Made by a program: the position numbers and the translations under genes. From the NCBI GenBank assembly GCA_029961685.1, contig JARWKL010000004.1, forward strand, positions 24,185,610 through 24,249,609: a stretch of 64,000 nt of DNA, in the 5' to 3' direction. Of the stretch, positions 40,110-49,747 are shown piece by piece. Numbering within the stretch: the first letter of the stretch is position 1; every line of letters begins with the position of its first letter. The stretch is from Aristolochia californica (taxonomy: Eukaryota > Streptophyta > Magnoliopsida > Piperales > Aristolochiaceae). The notes under the pieces were generated by a model. It did no database searches, was not told where the DNA came from, and worked only from the letters and a program-made list of their open reading frames with translations.

Positions 40110-41760
40110 ACAACAATCGAACCAAAATTAAGCCTAGGAAAACAAAATGCCACTTTCGTAGGGAGCATGATTGCATTTAGCGCATGCAACAAGCCGTTAA
40201 ACCCCTACTCTGCACTAGTGGACGAGTTATGTCTCGTGAGGGTTTGCATGGAATTAACCCACAAAATTCATCTAAATCAATAATATAAAAAGAAAAACTG
40301 AAGAACATTTACTCCTCATTAGCATATGACTAACACTTAGTATCATAAAATATCTGAAAATCATATGAGATCTTGCGAAATTTGAAAACCTGTGTAAAAT
40401 ATAGCCTATTATCAATCCAAATACACTCATTATTACTCCACTTGAACCAATGTGACCCATAAGCTATTACTTCAAGAGAACAAAGAGGCAACAAATAACA
40501 ATAAAATCCTGGTCACATCACAATTAAGAGAAAATAGTAGAGTAAGCCTGTTGTCTAACAATCTCACAGAAGAAATATACCAATTTCAGTCTTGACTTGC
40601 AACTTCTTTCAAATTACAATTCATCTTCAAAGTTAAGGAAACTCATTGCTTCCAGATTTAAAACCATTTTACGCTATTGCCAGCGCACTTTTGCTATTAC
40701 CAGCGTAATTTTTTTTGTTTCACTGAATACTTTTGGTATTATCACCATTTTGTATTCGTCTTCACTGCACATGCACTTATTTTTAAGTAACCGACTGTTC
40801 CGGTGCATGTCCCTGGGTTTACCCAGGCTGTTTCTGAAGTTATCTGTCTTTTGCAAGCAAGAGCATTTCCATTTGCATTCATACATTACAACAAGGAATT
40901 TCACTGAGGTATATAAAAAAAAAAAGATTGAGTTCAAACAGGCATACAAGACTATTCAGACTAACATAGATCAACACTAGATTTACATGTTCTCTTTTGC
41001 AACTAAGTTCCAAGTCTAATGCAATAGTAAGTTATCCCACTGAATTCTCATGAATCACAACAAATGATATCAGATTTCTAATAGGCATATTCTACACAAA
41101 TTTATGAAATTTTTTGAAAAACATTCGAGCAACTTATTTTAACTCTACTAATGTTAACCACATACTAAGAGGAGTAATTTGAAAACCACGAACAAAAATC
41201 GAACTAAAATTATTGCTAAGACATAAAAGAGTCGTTCCCGCCCCCAAACCTAAACCTGACATTGTCCTCAATGGGGAAAAGTTAAAACACTATAACGACT
41301 ACAAAAAAAAATAATAATAATAATAAAGACCCCCAGGAATGATACATAGTCTCCCTCGAAGAAGGTTTACTCGTATCAGCCGACCGTAGGTAATCATCCA
41401 TAGATGAAACCGCTATCCCACATCACACTTTGAAGAAATCTCCGTGTGACTGGCCACTGAAGGCAGCAGGAATCACGCGCTGAACACAAGTCCTTAAGTT
41501 ACTCACCATAAGGTTTTCATTTAATACTTCAAGATCGAACTGGTCAATCCTAGAACGGTTGTTTGAGTACAGACCTCTCAAACTAGGGACCAAAAGTCTG
41601 GTCATCGACTACCGAACCATTTATGCTCTCAGCCAGCAAGAGAGTATGAATAAACCAAAAAAAATAAAATAAAAATAAAATTGTAATGTACAAGGGATAG
41701 AAACGTGGGGATTGCCCACAATGTGCTAAGTTTATAGTCATAAGCAAGACTCTAACGCAT
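40110..41760 (-). other. Non-coding 3' region between integrase and PPT
   Basis: About 1.65 kb of AT-rich sequence lies between the end of integrase and the polypurine tract. In many Athila elements this interval carries an envelope-like gene. Here the longest minus-strand frames are only 60-91 codons (near 41605-41423 and 40949-40674) and show no recognisable domain, signal peptide or transmembrane pair typical of such proteins. Short A-rich/AAT microsatellite patches occur near 41305-41325 and 41658-41682. I see nothing else functional apart from a second PPT-like tract at 41237-41255. Confidence 0.75.
41237..41255 (-). other. Second, internal PPT-like tract
   Basis: On the minus strand this reads TTTAGGTTTGGGGGCGGGA and repeats the core of the real PPT (TTTAGGTTTGGGGG) about 1.17 kb further inside the element. 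It follows a CATTGAGGACAATGTCAGG segment that is also typical of plant Athila-like elements in my recollection. It could be an additional plus-strand primer site or the remains of a duplicated 3' end; neither is shown. Confidence 0.55.
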
Positions 41761-42267
41761 TCAAGATGAAATGACCGGTTCCTCCAAGAAAATCACCATC
41801 ACTTCCTCCGGTGTGGGGAGATTCTCAAGATACGGTTTGAGCCTCTGACCGTTAACTTTGAAGCTCGACCCATCTCCGTGATTACAGATCTCAATAGCGC
41901 CATGAGGAAACACCTGTGTAACTTCAAATGGACTGGACCACCTGGATATTAGCTTCCCTGGAAACAAATGCAATCATGAGTTATAAAGTAAAACATTTTG
42001 CCCTATAGTAAAAGACTTGCGAAAAATAGATTTATCATGTAAAAGCTTTGTTCGCTCCTTATACAATTTGGCATTCTCATAAGCATCATGACGTATCTCC
42101 TCTAACTCATTCAATTGCAACTTTCTCTCCTCACCCGCTTGAGTTAAATCAAAATTTAAAGCCTTAATGGCCCAATAAGCTCTATGCTCAAGCTCAACAG
42201 GTAGATGACATGCTTTGCCAAACACTAGGCGAAATGGAGACATCCCAATAGGAGTCTTATAAGCGGT
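41761..42267 (-). pseudogene. Integrase C-terminal part, cut by two TGA codons
   Basis: Continuation of the integrase in the same frame as the main pol segment, after an internal TGA at 42268-42270. It contains [20 protein letters not shown], a long charged helical stretch, and FPGKLISRWSSPF followed by PHGAIEI and FKVNGQRLKPYL, the usual end of Athila-type integrases. A second TGA at 41974-41976 divides it after about 97 codons; the last 70 codons end at a natural TGA. Both internal TGA codons sit where this family normally has arginine, so each can be explained by a CGA-to-TGA transition. No chromodomain is seen, as expected for this lineage. Confidence 0.9.
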
Positions 42268-44523
42268 TCAATAGGCCCATAAAGCATCGTCCAATCGAGT
42301 GGACCAATCTTTCCTATCAAAGCGAACTGACTTCTCCAAAATCCGTTTGATCTCCCTATTAGAGATTTCCACTTGACCACAAGTTTGCGGGTGGTACGGA
42401 GTGGACACCCGATGAGTGATGGAATATTTCTTCAATAAGGTCTCAAATGCTCTGTTACAAAAATGAGATCCCCCATCACTGATGATCGCTCTCGGGGTAC
42501 CAAATCGATTAAAGATATTTTCTTTTAAAAACTTTACCACCACTTTGTGATCGTTTGTCTTACATGATATAGCTTCAATCCATTTGGAGACATATTCAAC
42601 AGCAACAAGGATGTATTGATAGCCGAACGAGACAGGAAAAGGACCCATGAAGTCAATACCCCACACATCAAACAATTCAACAATAAGAATGGGGTTAAGA
42701 GGCATCATGTTCTTCCTAGACAAACAACCAGTTCGTTGGCATCTATCACACACCTGACAAAAGTCATGGGCATCGCTAAATAATGAAGGCCAATAGAAAC
42801 CACATTGCAAGACTTTAGCCGCTGTCTTTCTAGCACCAAAATGTCCACCACATGCGTGGGAATGACAAAATTCAAGAATGTTGGCAAAGTCTTGCTCATG
42901 TACACAACGCCTAATGACTTGGTCAGAACACACCATGAACAAATAAGGGTCATCCCAAAAAAAATGTTTGACTTGGGAAAAAAATTTCAACCTATCTTGT
43001 TTACTCCAATAATCAGGAATCTTATGAGTTACAAGATAGTTGACTATGTCAGCAAACCAAGTCAACTGGGATACTTGGAGAAGTTGTTCATCAGGGAAGG
43101 AATCATTTAAAGGAAGGAATCCTTCCTGAGGTACTACACAGATCCTAGATAGATGATCAGCAACAACATTCTCACAACCCTTCTTATCTCGAATCTCAAG
43201 GTCAAATTCTTGCAATTGCAAGATCCATCTAATCAAGCGACGTTTAGTGTCCTTGATGGATAATAAGTACTTCAAAGCAGAATGATCAGTGAACACTATA
43301 ACCTTTGACCCTAACAGATATGATCTGAATTTGTTCAAGGCAAACACAACAACTAGCAACTCCTTCTCAGTGGTAGTGTAATTCAATTGAGCATCATGAA
43401 GAGTTCGGCTAGCATATTGAATGACACAGGGCATTTTATTCGTCTTTTGCCCCAAAACAGCCCCCAATGCATAGTCAGAGGCATCAAACATCAACTCAAA
43501 AGGCAAAGACCAAATAGGGGGTTGGACAATGGGTGCAGTGGACAAACATTTCTTCAGTGTTTCAAAAGCATGAATACAGGCATCATCAAAGGCGAAAGCA
43601 ACATCTTGAGCAAGTAAATTCGTCAAAGGACGAGAAATTTTGCTAAAGTCTTTAATGAAATGCCTATAGAACCCAGCATGGCCAAGGAAAGAACGCACGC
43701 CCTTCACAAAAGTAGGTGGTGGCAGATTGGCAATTAGGTCAACCTTGGCTTTGTCCACTTTTACACCCCGCTCAGACACTACATGTCCTAAAACAATTCC
43801 TTCTTTCACCATGAAGTGGCATTTTTCCCAATTCAAGACTAAATTGGACTTAATGCAATGGGACAATACGAGTGAAAGATTGTGCGGACATGTATCAAAA
43901 CTAGAGCCAAACACAGAAAAGTCATCCATAAAGACCTCTAAAAATTCACCAATCATGTCAGAAAAGATACTCATCATGCACCGTTGGAAAGTGGCTGGCA
44001 CATTGCATAAACCAAAAGGCATGCGTCTATAAGCATAGGTGTCAAACGGACACGTGAATGTGGTCTTTTCCTGGTCTTCTGGAGCAATGAGAATTTGATT
44101 GTAGCCGGAGTATCCATCTAAGAAGCAATAAAAATTGTGGCCGGCCAATCGCTCTAGTACCTGATCAATGAAAGATAGTGGGAAGTGATCCTTCCTAGTG
44201 GCGGAATTAAGTTTTCTATAGTCAATGCAGACACACCACTTGGTGGTAGTTCTTGTGGGAATCAATTCACCACTCTCATTTTGCATTATCGTTATCTCCC
44301 CTTTCTTAGGGACAACTTGAATTGGACTCACCCAGGTGCTATCGAAAATAGGGTAAATGATTCCTGTCACAAGCAACCTGATGACTTCTTCTCTCACAAC
44401 CTCCAGCATATGGGGATTTAACCTACGTTGCATCTCACATGAGGCTTTAGTCCCCTCCTCCAAATGAATACAATGCATGCATATGGAGGGGCTAATCCCT
44501 TTTAAGGCATCAAGAGTCCACCC
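42268..44523 (-). pseudogene. pol: reverse transcriptase, RNase H, integrase (broken)
   Basis: Open from the frame break near 44520 to a premature TGA at 42270-42268; the first ATG in frame is at 44478, giving 736 residues. Residue numbers count from that Met. [10 protein letters not shown] near 84-91, DGYSGYNQI near 121-129, catalytic FMDD at 183-186. RNase H: acidic residues D332, E371, D398 and D441 in [28 protein letters not shown] and ADHLSRI. Integrase: zinc-binding H541, H546, C577, C580, and the catalytic triad D609, D668, E704 with the classic 35-residue D-E spacing. All catalytic residues are kept. Cysteines at 14 and 82 replace arginines usual for the family, both encoded by TGT. 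The reading frame is separated from gag-protease by a TAG and an apparent one-base loss. Confidence 0.93.
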
Positions 44524-44570
44524 AATGCCTCTCTGTGTGCTTGTAAAACTTCAGTCAATTGTTCCTCCTA
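44518..44570 (-). other. gag-pol junction: amber codon plus frame break
   Basis: The gag-protease frame ends at TAG (44570-44568), but sequence similar to the usual Athila polyprotein continues in that frame for about 16 codons. Near 44520-44523 (TTGGGTGG on the minus strand) the similarity moves to another frame, equivalent to losing one base in the G run. No canonical X-XXY-YYZ slippery heptamer or obvious stem-loop is visible. Damage is therefore more likely than programmed recoding, although readthrough of the TAG alone cannot be excluded. Confidence 0.75.
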
Positions 44571-47030
44571 CTCAGTACTCAAATAAGAGGAAATAATGAC
44601 TGGTAATGAGTTCATGGGTCCCAAGAACGCATACTTCAATGTGGGAGGAAGTGGCTTAAGGTCTAGCTTGGAAGTTTCAAGAGGTTTGTCCAAATCAAAA
44701 GAAAGATCCTGTGGATGTTTAGTTGTGATAACCTCATAAGCTTCCTCCAACAGAGGTACAAAATTGAGTAAAGAATTAACCTCTCGGAAATATGTTTCCT
44801 CATCAAAATAGTCCATGTCTAAAGATGTTATGCAAGACTCAAAAGATTCAAGAGTGGATTCATTATCAAGCATAACAATTTCTATATTAAATGCAGGACT
44901 TAGATCATCAGACTCAAGTGGGTGGTGCCCGGCATTAAATACATTCAACGAGATCTTAAAATTTCCAAAAGACAACTCTAACTGACCACTTTTACAATGA
45001 ATGATAGCATTAGATGTGGCTAAGAAGGGACGTCCTAGGATGACAGGAATTTGGTTGGTCACATCGACTACTGGTTCTGTATCAAGAACAATGAAATCAA
45101 CCGGGAACAGAAATTTGTCCACTTTTATCAAAACATCTTCAACTATTCCTCGTGGTATCTTGACAAAACGGTCAGCTAGTTGAAGTGTGATGGGAGTAGG
45201 CTTCAATTCCCCCAAACCTAATTGCTGGTACACAAAGAAAGGAAGCAAATTCACACTTGCCCCTAAGTCAAGAAGAGCTCTCTGGATGGTATGTTCACCA
45301 ATGACACATGAAATTGTGGGACATCCAGGATCTTTAACTTTAGGAGGAGTGTTATGCTTCAGAATTGAGCTTACATTCTCAGTAAGAAAGACCTTTTTGT
45401 TAACATGTTGTTTTCTCTTCTGTGTACAAAGGTCTTTCAAAAATTGTGCATAGGCAGGCACTTGCCTAATAGCATCAAGAAGTGGAATGTTAATGTGAAC
45501 CTTACTAAACAGTTCCAACGTTTCATGCATGCTATCTCCTTTCCTAGGTGGGCCCGATAACCTCTGCGGATAAGGAGCTAATGGGACTTGGGTAGGGATC
45601 TGCTTGGCTGTTGGTGGAGAACTTGGAGGTTCTTCACTCAATGATGTGTCCCCATTGTCATCCCTTGACTCCTTAGACTTAGTGGTCCCTACCGCATTGT
45701 TCAACTCACGACCACTCCTAAGGGTGGTTATGGCTTTGGCTTGCTCATGGTGGGGTTTGGAACTCAACTCACTCTCATGTGTGCTTTTGGGGTTAGGAAT
45801 GGTTTGACTCGGGAGTCTATTTTGTGCTTGTTCACTCATGTGGCTGGCCAACTGACTCACTTGCATTTCAAGTTTAGCAATGGAGGACTGTGTATTATGC
45901 ATGAATAATTGAAGTGTATCCTCATGTGAAGGTTTTTGTGGAATCAATGGTTGTTGAGTGAAGTGTGGGCGCGGAGCTTGGGGTTGAGTAAACCCTGGAG
46001 GACCCCCAACCTGTGGGCCCTTGGACCATGAGAAATTTGGGTGCCTAGCCCAACCTGGATTATATGTTTCTGAAAAAGGATCGTTCCGGTTCGGTCTATG
46101 AAAATTCTGGACTGCATTCAAGTCCTCAATGAGCTCTGGGTAGGATGAACTAGATGGACACATTTGTGTGGGATGAGATGAACCAGAGCATATGGCACAG
46201 ACAGTAGATGGGTTAGGAGAAGGTGAACTCTTGGACACCATAAGGGCATCAATTTTTCTAGTCAACTCTTCAATCTTGGCCATGAGCATGGGTGTTTCAC
46301 TAACCTCGTAAAGACCCCCTCTTTTGGATTCGTGGGATCTCCTATCAACATTAAATGATGAACCCCATTGCTGAGATTGATCACTCAACGTTTCAAAGAA
46401 GTCCCACGCCTCACTAGCACTCTTACCCATCAAACTCCCACCACTCGTTGCATCTACCATGGATCTAACCTGAGGTGTAAGACCTTGATAAAAGTATTGC
46501 ACTAAATGCCATTTCTCAAACCCATGATGCGGACACCTACGGATCAAATCCTTCCATTTCTCCCAAGCCTCATAAAAGTGTTCACCCTCCTGCTGCATAA
46601 AGTTGGAGATTTCTCTCCTGAGGGCTGTAGTTCTCTGAATGGGAAAGTACTTGGACAAAAAATTCGTGACTAATGTGTCCCATGAAGTAATGCTGCCCAC
46701 CTCTAAGGAATTAAGCCAAGACTTGGCCTTATCCTTAAGTGAAAATGGAAAAAGTCTTAACCGGATAGAGTCATCTGAGAAATTCTGGAATTTAAAAGTT
46801 GCACAAATATCTAAGAATTCCTTGATGTGGTAATATTGGTCCTCCTTCTCCAACCCATAGAATGTAGGGAGGAGTTGGATCACACCCGGTTTCAACTCAT
46901 AATTGGCGGCAGTAGTGGGTGGCAATATAATGCAAGAAGGTGATGTGAAGTGGGATGGGATAGAATAATCCCTCAGGGCTCTACGGTCACCTGCTGCAGG
47001 TAACTGTAATGGTTCACCCTGATTGGCCAT
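44568..47030 (-). CDS. gag-pro: Gag-protease polyprotein of Athila-type element
   Basis: 820-residue open frame. Gag forms the particle that packages the element's RNA; the aspartic protease matures the polyprotein. The retrotransposon Gag domain spans about residues 70-195 (LLPTFYGL, FPFSLKDKAKSWLNSL, FYQGLTPQVRSMVDA). A CX2CX4HX4C zinc knuckle is formed by C278, C281, H286 and C291. A proline/glutamine-rich linker follows, then the protease with DLGAS at 588-592 and ILGRPF near 664-669. The Met at 47030 was chosen because the following residues lead directly into the conserved DYSIPSHF...APSCI-type N-terminus of the family; the frame is open upstream to an ATG at 47162, and the extra 44 residues (with RRSLGGPLAPF) could also be translated. 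No internal stop is present. It ends at the TAG that separates it from pol. Confidence 0.92.
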   Translation of the reverse strand: MANQGEPLQLPAAGDRRALRDYSIPSHFTSPSCIILPPTTAANYELKPGVIQLLPTFYGLEKEDQYYHIKEFLDICATFKFQNFSDDSIRLRLFPFSLKDKAKSWLNSLEVGSITSWDTLVTNFLSKYFPIQRTTALRREISNFMQQEGEHFYEAWEKWKDLIRRCPHHGFEKWHLVQYFYQGLTPQVRSMVDATSGGSLMGKSASEAWDFFETLSDQSQQWGSSFNVDRRSHESKRGGLYEVSETPMLMAKIEELTRKIDALMVSKSSPSPNPSTVCAICSGSSHPTQMCPSSSSYPELIEDLNAVQNFHRPNRNDPFSETYNPGWARHPNFSWSKGPQVGGPPGFTQPQAPRPHFTQQPLIPQKPSHEDTLQLFMHNTQSSIAKLEMQVSQLASHMSEQAQNRLPSQTIPNPKSTHESELSSKPHHEQAKAITTLRSGRELNNAVGTTKSKESRDDNGDTSLSEEPPSSPPTAKQIPTQVPLAPYPQRLSGPPRKGDSMHETLELFSKVHINIPLLDAIRQVPAYAQFLKDLCTQKRKQHVNKKVFLTENVSSILKHNTPPKVKDPGCPTISCVIGEHTIQRALLDLGASVNLLPFFVYQQLGLGELKPTPITLQLADRFVKIPRGIVEDVLIKVDKFLFPVDFIVLDTEPVVDVTNQIPVILGRPFLATSNAIIHCKSGQLELSFGNFKISLNVFNAGHHPLESDDLSPAFNIEIVMLDNESTLESFESCITSLDMDYFDEETYFREVNSLLNFVPLLEEAYEVITTKHPQDLSFDLDKPLETSKLDLKPLPPTLKYAFLGPMNSLPVIISSYLSTE

Positions 47031-47355
47031 GGTAGCTCCTAACTTGACTTCGGGTGTTTTCCTACAAATATGTTCTACCTCTTCAACAAAGGGAGCTAAT
47101 GGTCCACCTAGGGAGCGGCGCCCGTGCATAAAAAGACAAAAATAAACAAAAGGAACTATCAAATTAACCTAACAAACTTGCTACTAAAAATATGAACTAA
47201 CTAGAAGAAATAAAAATAATTCCAAAAAATAAAAATAAAAATAAAATAAAAAATAAAAATAAAAATAAAAATAAAAATAAAAATAAAAATAAAATAAAAT
47301 AAAAAAATCTAACCTAAGACTATGGAGAACAAAGAAATACGCCTAATACGTGCCT
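47031..47355 (-). other. 5' untranslated leader of the element
   Basis: Interval between the PBS and the chosen gag start. It holds a low-complexity tract at about 47222-47307 made of repeated AAAAT/AAAATA units on the plus strand (T-rich in the transcript), and the open upstream extension of the gag frame to 47162. Retroelement leaders normally carry packaging signals, but no specific motif can be recognised here. Confidence 0.7.
47222..47307. repeat. (AAAAT)n-like low-complexity tract
   Basis: About 85 bp consisting almost entirely of AAAAT and AAAATA units. It lies in the leader between PBS and gag, so the RNA is U-rich with regularly spaced A. Length variation between copies of the element would be expected. 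Confidence 0.9.
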
Positions 47356-47371
47356 CCCCGGCAACGGCGCC
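47356..47371 (-). other. Primer-binding site, tRNA-Asp type
   Basis: The plus strand reads CCCCGGCAACGGCGCC, matching the 3' end of plant tRNA-Asp (T-arm end, acceptor strand CAACGGC, discriminator G, CC of the tail); the next base is T instead of the terminal A. On the minus strand it is the complementary primer site seven bases after the CTACATCA end of the 5' LTR. tRNA-Asp is the primer I recall as typical of Athila elements. A tRNA gene is excluded because only the last 16 bases are present. Confidence 0.88.
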
Positions 47372-47602
47372 TAAAACTTGATGTAGAATTTTCGTTACAT
47401 CGGCTTTAATACCTTGCAAGCGTACGAATCGTTCATGTAATCTAGCAGTAAGCGAGGGTCATATCCACAGGGAGGATTGAATTTTGTGTATTCTTCAGTC
47501 AACTAGCCTAACCAAATATGATGAATTAATCTGAACTAAACACTAATTATATCCTAAATTATCAAGCAATAATTTAATTAACTACTTGCACAACAAGAAA
47601 CG

Positions 47603-47887
47603 TCAACTCTGGATTTTATCGTGATTCGTGCCTCTCTCGAGCGCCACGTAACCACGAATCCGGATTCTCAATCCTTGCGTCTAGCCCCTATCGGGCGCCT
47701 AGAGTTAATGACAAAGATCGGATTACAATAGAATGCAGAGAATCAATTTCCTATTGTGATGATGCTAAAATTATCAACTTTGGATTTTATCGTGATTCGT
47801 GCCTCTCTCGAGCGAACCACGAATCCGGATTTTCAATCCTTGCGTCTAGCCCCTCTCGGGCGCCTAGAGTTAAAGACAGAAATCGGA
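47603..47887. repeat. Pair of ~115-120 bp direct repeats inside the 5' LTR
   Basis: Same arrangement as in the other LTR: copies 47603-47722 and 47774-47887. The second copy has lost the CCACGTA stretch between CTCTCTCGAGCG and AACCACGAATCC. It keeps CACGAATCCGG, whereas the second copy in the left LTR has CACAGAATCCAG, so the two LTRs have changed independently here. Confidence 0.85.
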
Positions 47888-48109
47888 TTAAAATACCAAA
47901 ATCCAACCTCAATTATAATCTTACCCTAATTAACTAATTTAATCAAATATCAAGAAAACAAATCTTAAATAAACTTTAATTATCAAATTAGATTCAATTA
48001 ACATTCAAAACCTAAGTTCAAACTATATGAAAAATTAAATTCAATAATGACGAATTACTCCCCTTCTTCCTCCTCTCGCTCGGGCTGCAACTCGTTCTCA
48101 CGGGTGCTG

Positions 48110-48125
48110 CAATTTCCGGAAATTG
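48110..48125. other. Perfect 16-nt palindrome in 5' LTR
   Basis: CAATTTCCGGAAATTG, identical to the palindrome in the other LTR at 39244-39259. It lies downstream of the candidate TATA box on the minus strand. Function unknown. Confidence 0.7.
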
Positions 48126-48614
48126 GTGGCGTCGGGTAGCAATAGTGAGTGGCCAGAGGTAGAGACGACGCCGACGACGACGATTAGAAGCCGACGGACG
48201 GAGGTAACGTCCGGCGAAGAGCGAAACAGAGCTGACGTTCTCTAACCGGCTCTCTCGAGTCTCGGTTGGAGTCGGAATGGCTCCGGGCCTGGTCGGAATA
48301 TGTAAACGACGCCGGAGGATGGTCGGAAAGAAGAAGTGGCACCGGAGAAGCCCTCTCGGATCCCCTCTCGGCCTGGCGAGCAAAAAATAGCACTGTCGAA
48401 ATCACCTCGATGGAGACTCTCTCGAGCTCTCCTCGGGGTTGTTCTCGGTTGCTGGATGGCAGTGGACGGCGGTGGACGACTGTGGCCCGGCGAACGGAGG
48501 TGGGGAACTCCTCTCGGATCCTTCCCTATTTTGGTCGACGGTGCTCCCCTATTTTTCAATACTCTATTTCTCTTTTCCTTTCACGCTCCTCCCCTCTCGT
48601 TCGACGCTCCTCCC

Positions 48615-48622
48615 TTTAAATA
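48615..48622 (-). promoter_or_regulatory. Candidate TATA box in 5' LTR
   Basis: TATTTAAA on the minus strand, upstream of a purine-rich stretch and the GC-rich block. This is the LTR copy that would drive transcription of the element. An alternative, TATTTATAG, lies at about 48704-48712 (minus strand). Position and sequence fit a plant TATA box, but the start site is not known. Confidence 0.4.
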
Positions 48623-48914
48623 TGATTTTTCTTATTTCACTAAGGGCATTTTGGTAAATATCTTTTTCTCCACCCAAATTCTCCTGAAATTCCATAATTG
48701 AATCTATAAATAGCATTTCAGGAAGAAATATGACTAAAAAAATAATGAAATATAATTCAGGAGGGAGAAATATGCAATATCGACAGTGATTAATGCCAAA
48801 TTCAATAAATGCTCATTTCATTTGAAAACCGATAAGTAACCACCTATAACACAATTATAAAGGTTATTCTATTATAATTAACCTAGTTCTCATGTCAGAA
48901 TATGGCATCTATGA

Positions 48915-48919
48915 ACGTT
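48915..48919. other. Target site duplication, right copy (ACGTT)
   Basis: Second copy of the ACGTT found at 38502-38506. The satellite resumes directly with CACTTTGGAATTTAATG, the expected continuation of the interrupted monomer. Confidence 0.95.
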
Positions 48920-49747
48920 CACTTTGGAATTTAATGGTATTTGCTTTAAGGTTTGGATCCATAGGTCATTTGCATTTTTTAACCTGTTCAAGCATGCATA
49001 TCCATTTTTCAAAACATGTGTAGAAAAATCTCTTCCTTAAAAAATTTCGAGCTATTAGGGTTGAACTAGTGGAATTTCCCAAGCTTGGATAACAAAAATT
49101 TTGTGTTCATTTGTGGTGTGTGAATAAATTTCTTTACTTACATTTGTTATTGCTTTAAATTATTTCCGTACATAAATCTAAAACTTTCATTTTGTTGTAA
49201 TCTATTTGCCTTTTATCTCTTTTTTTGTTTACGAGATGATAGGAAAGTGAAAGATCAAGTTTTGATTTATTACAAAAATATACATCTAGAATGGAAATGC
49301 TCAATGCACAAATTTAGAGAGAGATAATTCCAAAAAGTGTATGTAATTTTTAGGGATTGTAAACTCTTTTTATTTTTTATATATCAGGTTTTTTAATCGT
49401 AAGGTAAATGGGGAGGCAGGGCATTTTTAACTGAGTGTTGACTCCCGATCCATAAGACAATCCTCACAAAAATATAGCCCATAACGCATGATAAATCACT
49501 TTACAATCATCTATGATCATTAGGTCAGCTTTTTGTAAATGAGAAAAAGAATGGCGTGTTTGACTCGGGTAAATATCCCACCGCACGTTCACTTGGGGAT
49601 TATGTTATTCACATTAAAATGTTTGGAAGCATAGGTCATTTGCATGTTTAACATGTTTCAAGCATGCATATCCATTTTTTAAAACATGTGTAGAAAAATC
49701 TCTTTGTTATAAAATTCCGAGCTATTAGGGTTCAACTAGTGGAATTT

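Larger units (their letters stand above)
38507..48914 (-). mobile_element. Athila-type Ty3/gypsy LTR retrotransposon, defective
   Basis: Complete 10408 bp element inserted in the satellite and read on the minus strand: 5' LTR, PBS, leader, gag-protease, RT-RNase H-integrase, long 3' non-coding region, PPT, 3' LTR. The order protease-RT-RNase H-integrase is that of Ty3/gypsy. The DLGASVNLLP protease motif, the FMDD reverse transcriptase motif, the integrase C-terminal style ([16 protein letters not shown]) and the tRNA-Asp-type PBS point to the Athila lineage. Both ends carry ACGTT target duplications, and left and right satellite remainders add up to one 672 bp monomer. Gag-protease is open, but pol carries two in-frame TGA codons, plus a TAG and a frame break at its start, so the copy cannot make a full polyprotein. 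There is no envelope-like frame. Confidence 0.96.
47379..48914 (-). repeat. 5' LTR of the Athila-type element (1536 bp)
   Basis: Direct repeat partner of 38507-40072. On the minus strand its downstream end is CTACATCA next to the PBS. Its upstream end reads TCATAGATGCC where the other LTR has TGATAGATGCC, so the terminal TG has become TC; the ACGTT duplication immediately outside confirms the boundary. It should carry the promoter of the element: the same candidate TATA motif lies at 48615-48622, followed by the GC-rich presumed transcribed part. Internal direct repeats are at 47603-47722 and 47774-47887, the second shortened by small deletions. Confidence 0.95.

Noticed and set aside
40597..40980. 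127-codon plus-strand frame in the 3' region as a gene
   Set aside because: It is antisense to the element, has no domain, and its composition matches chance openings in the surrounding AT-rich DNA.
42805..46833. Plus-strand frames opposite gag-pol
   Set aside because: They are antisense shadows of the well-supported minus-strand coding frames.
47356..47371. tRNA-Asp gene
   Set aside because: Only the last 16 bases of the tRNA match; the rest of the cloverleaf is absent, and the position next to the LTR identifies a primer-binding site.
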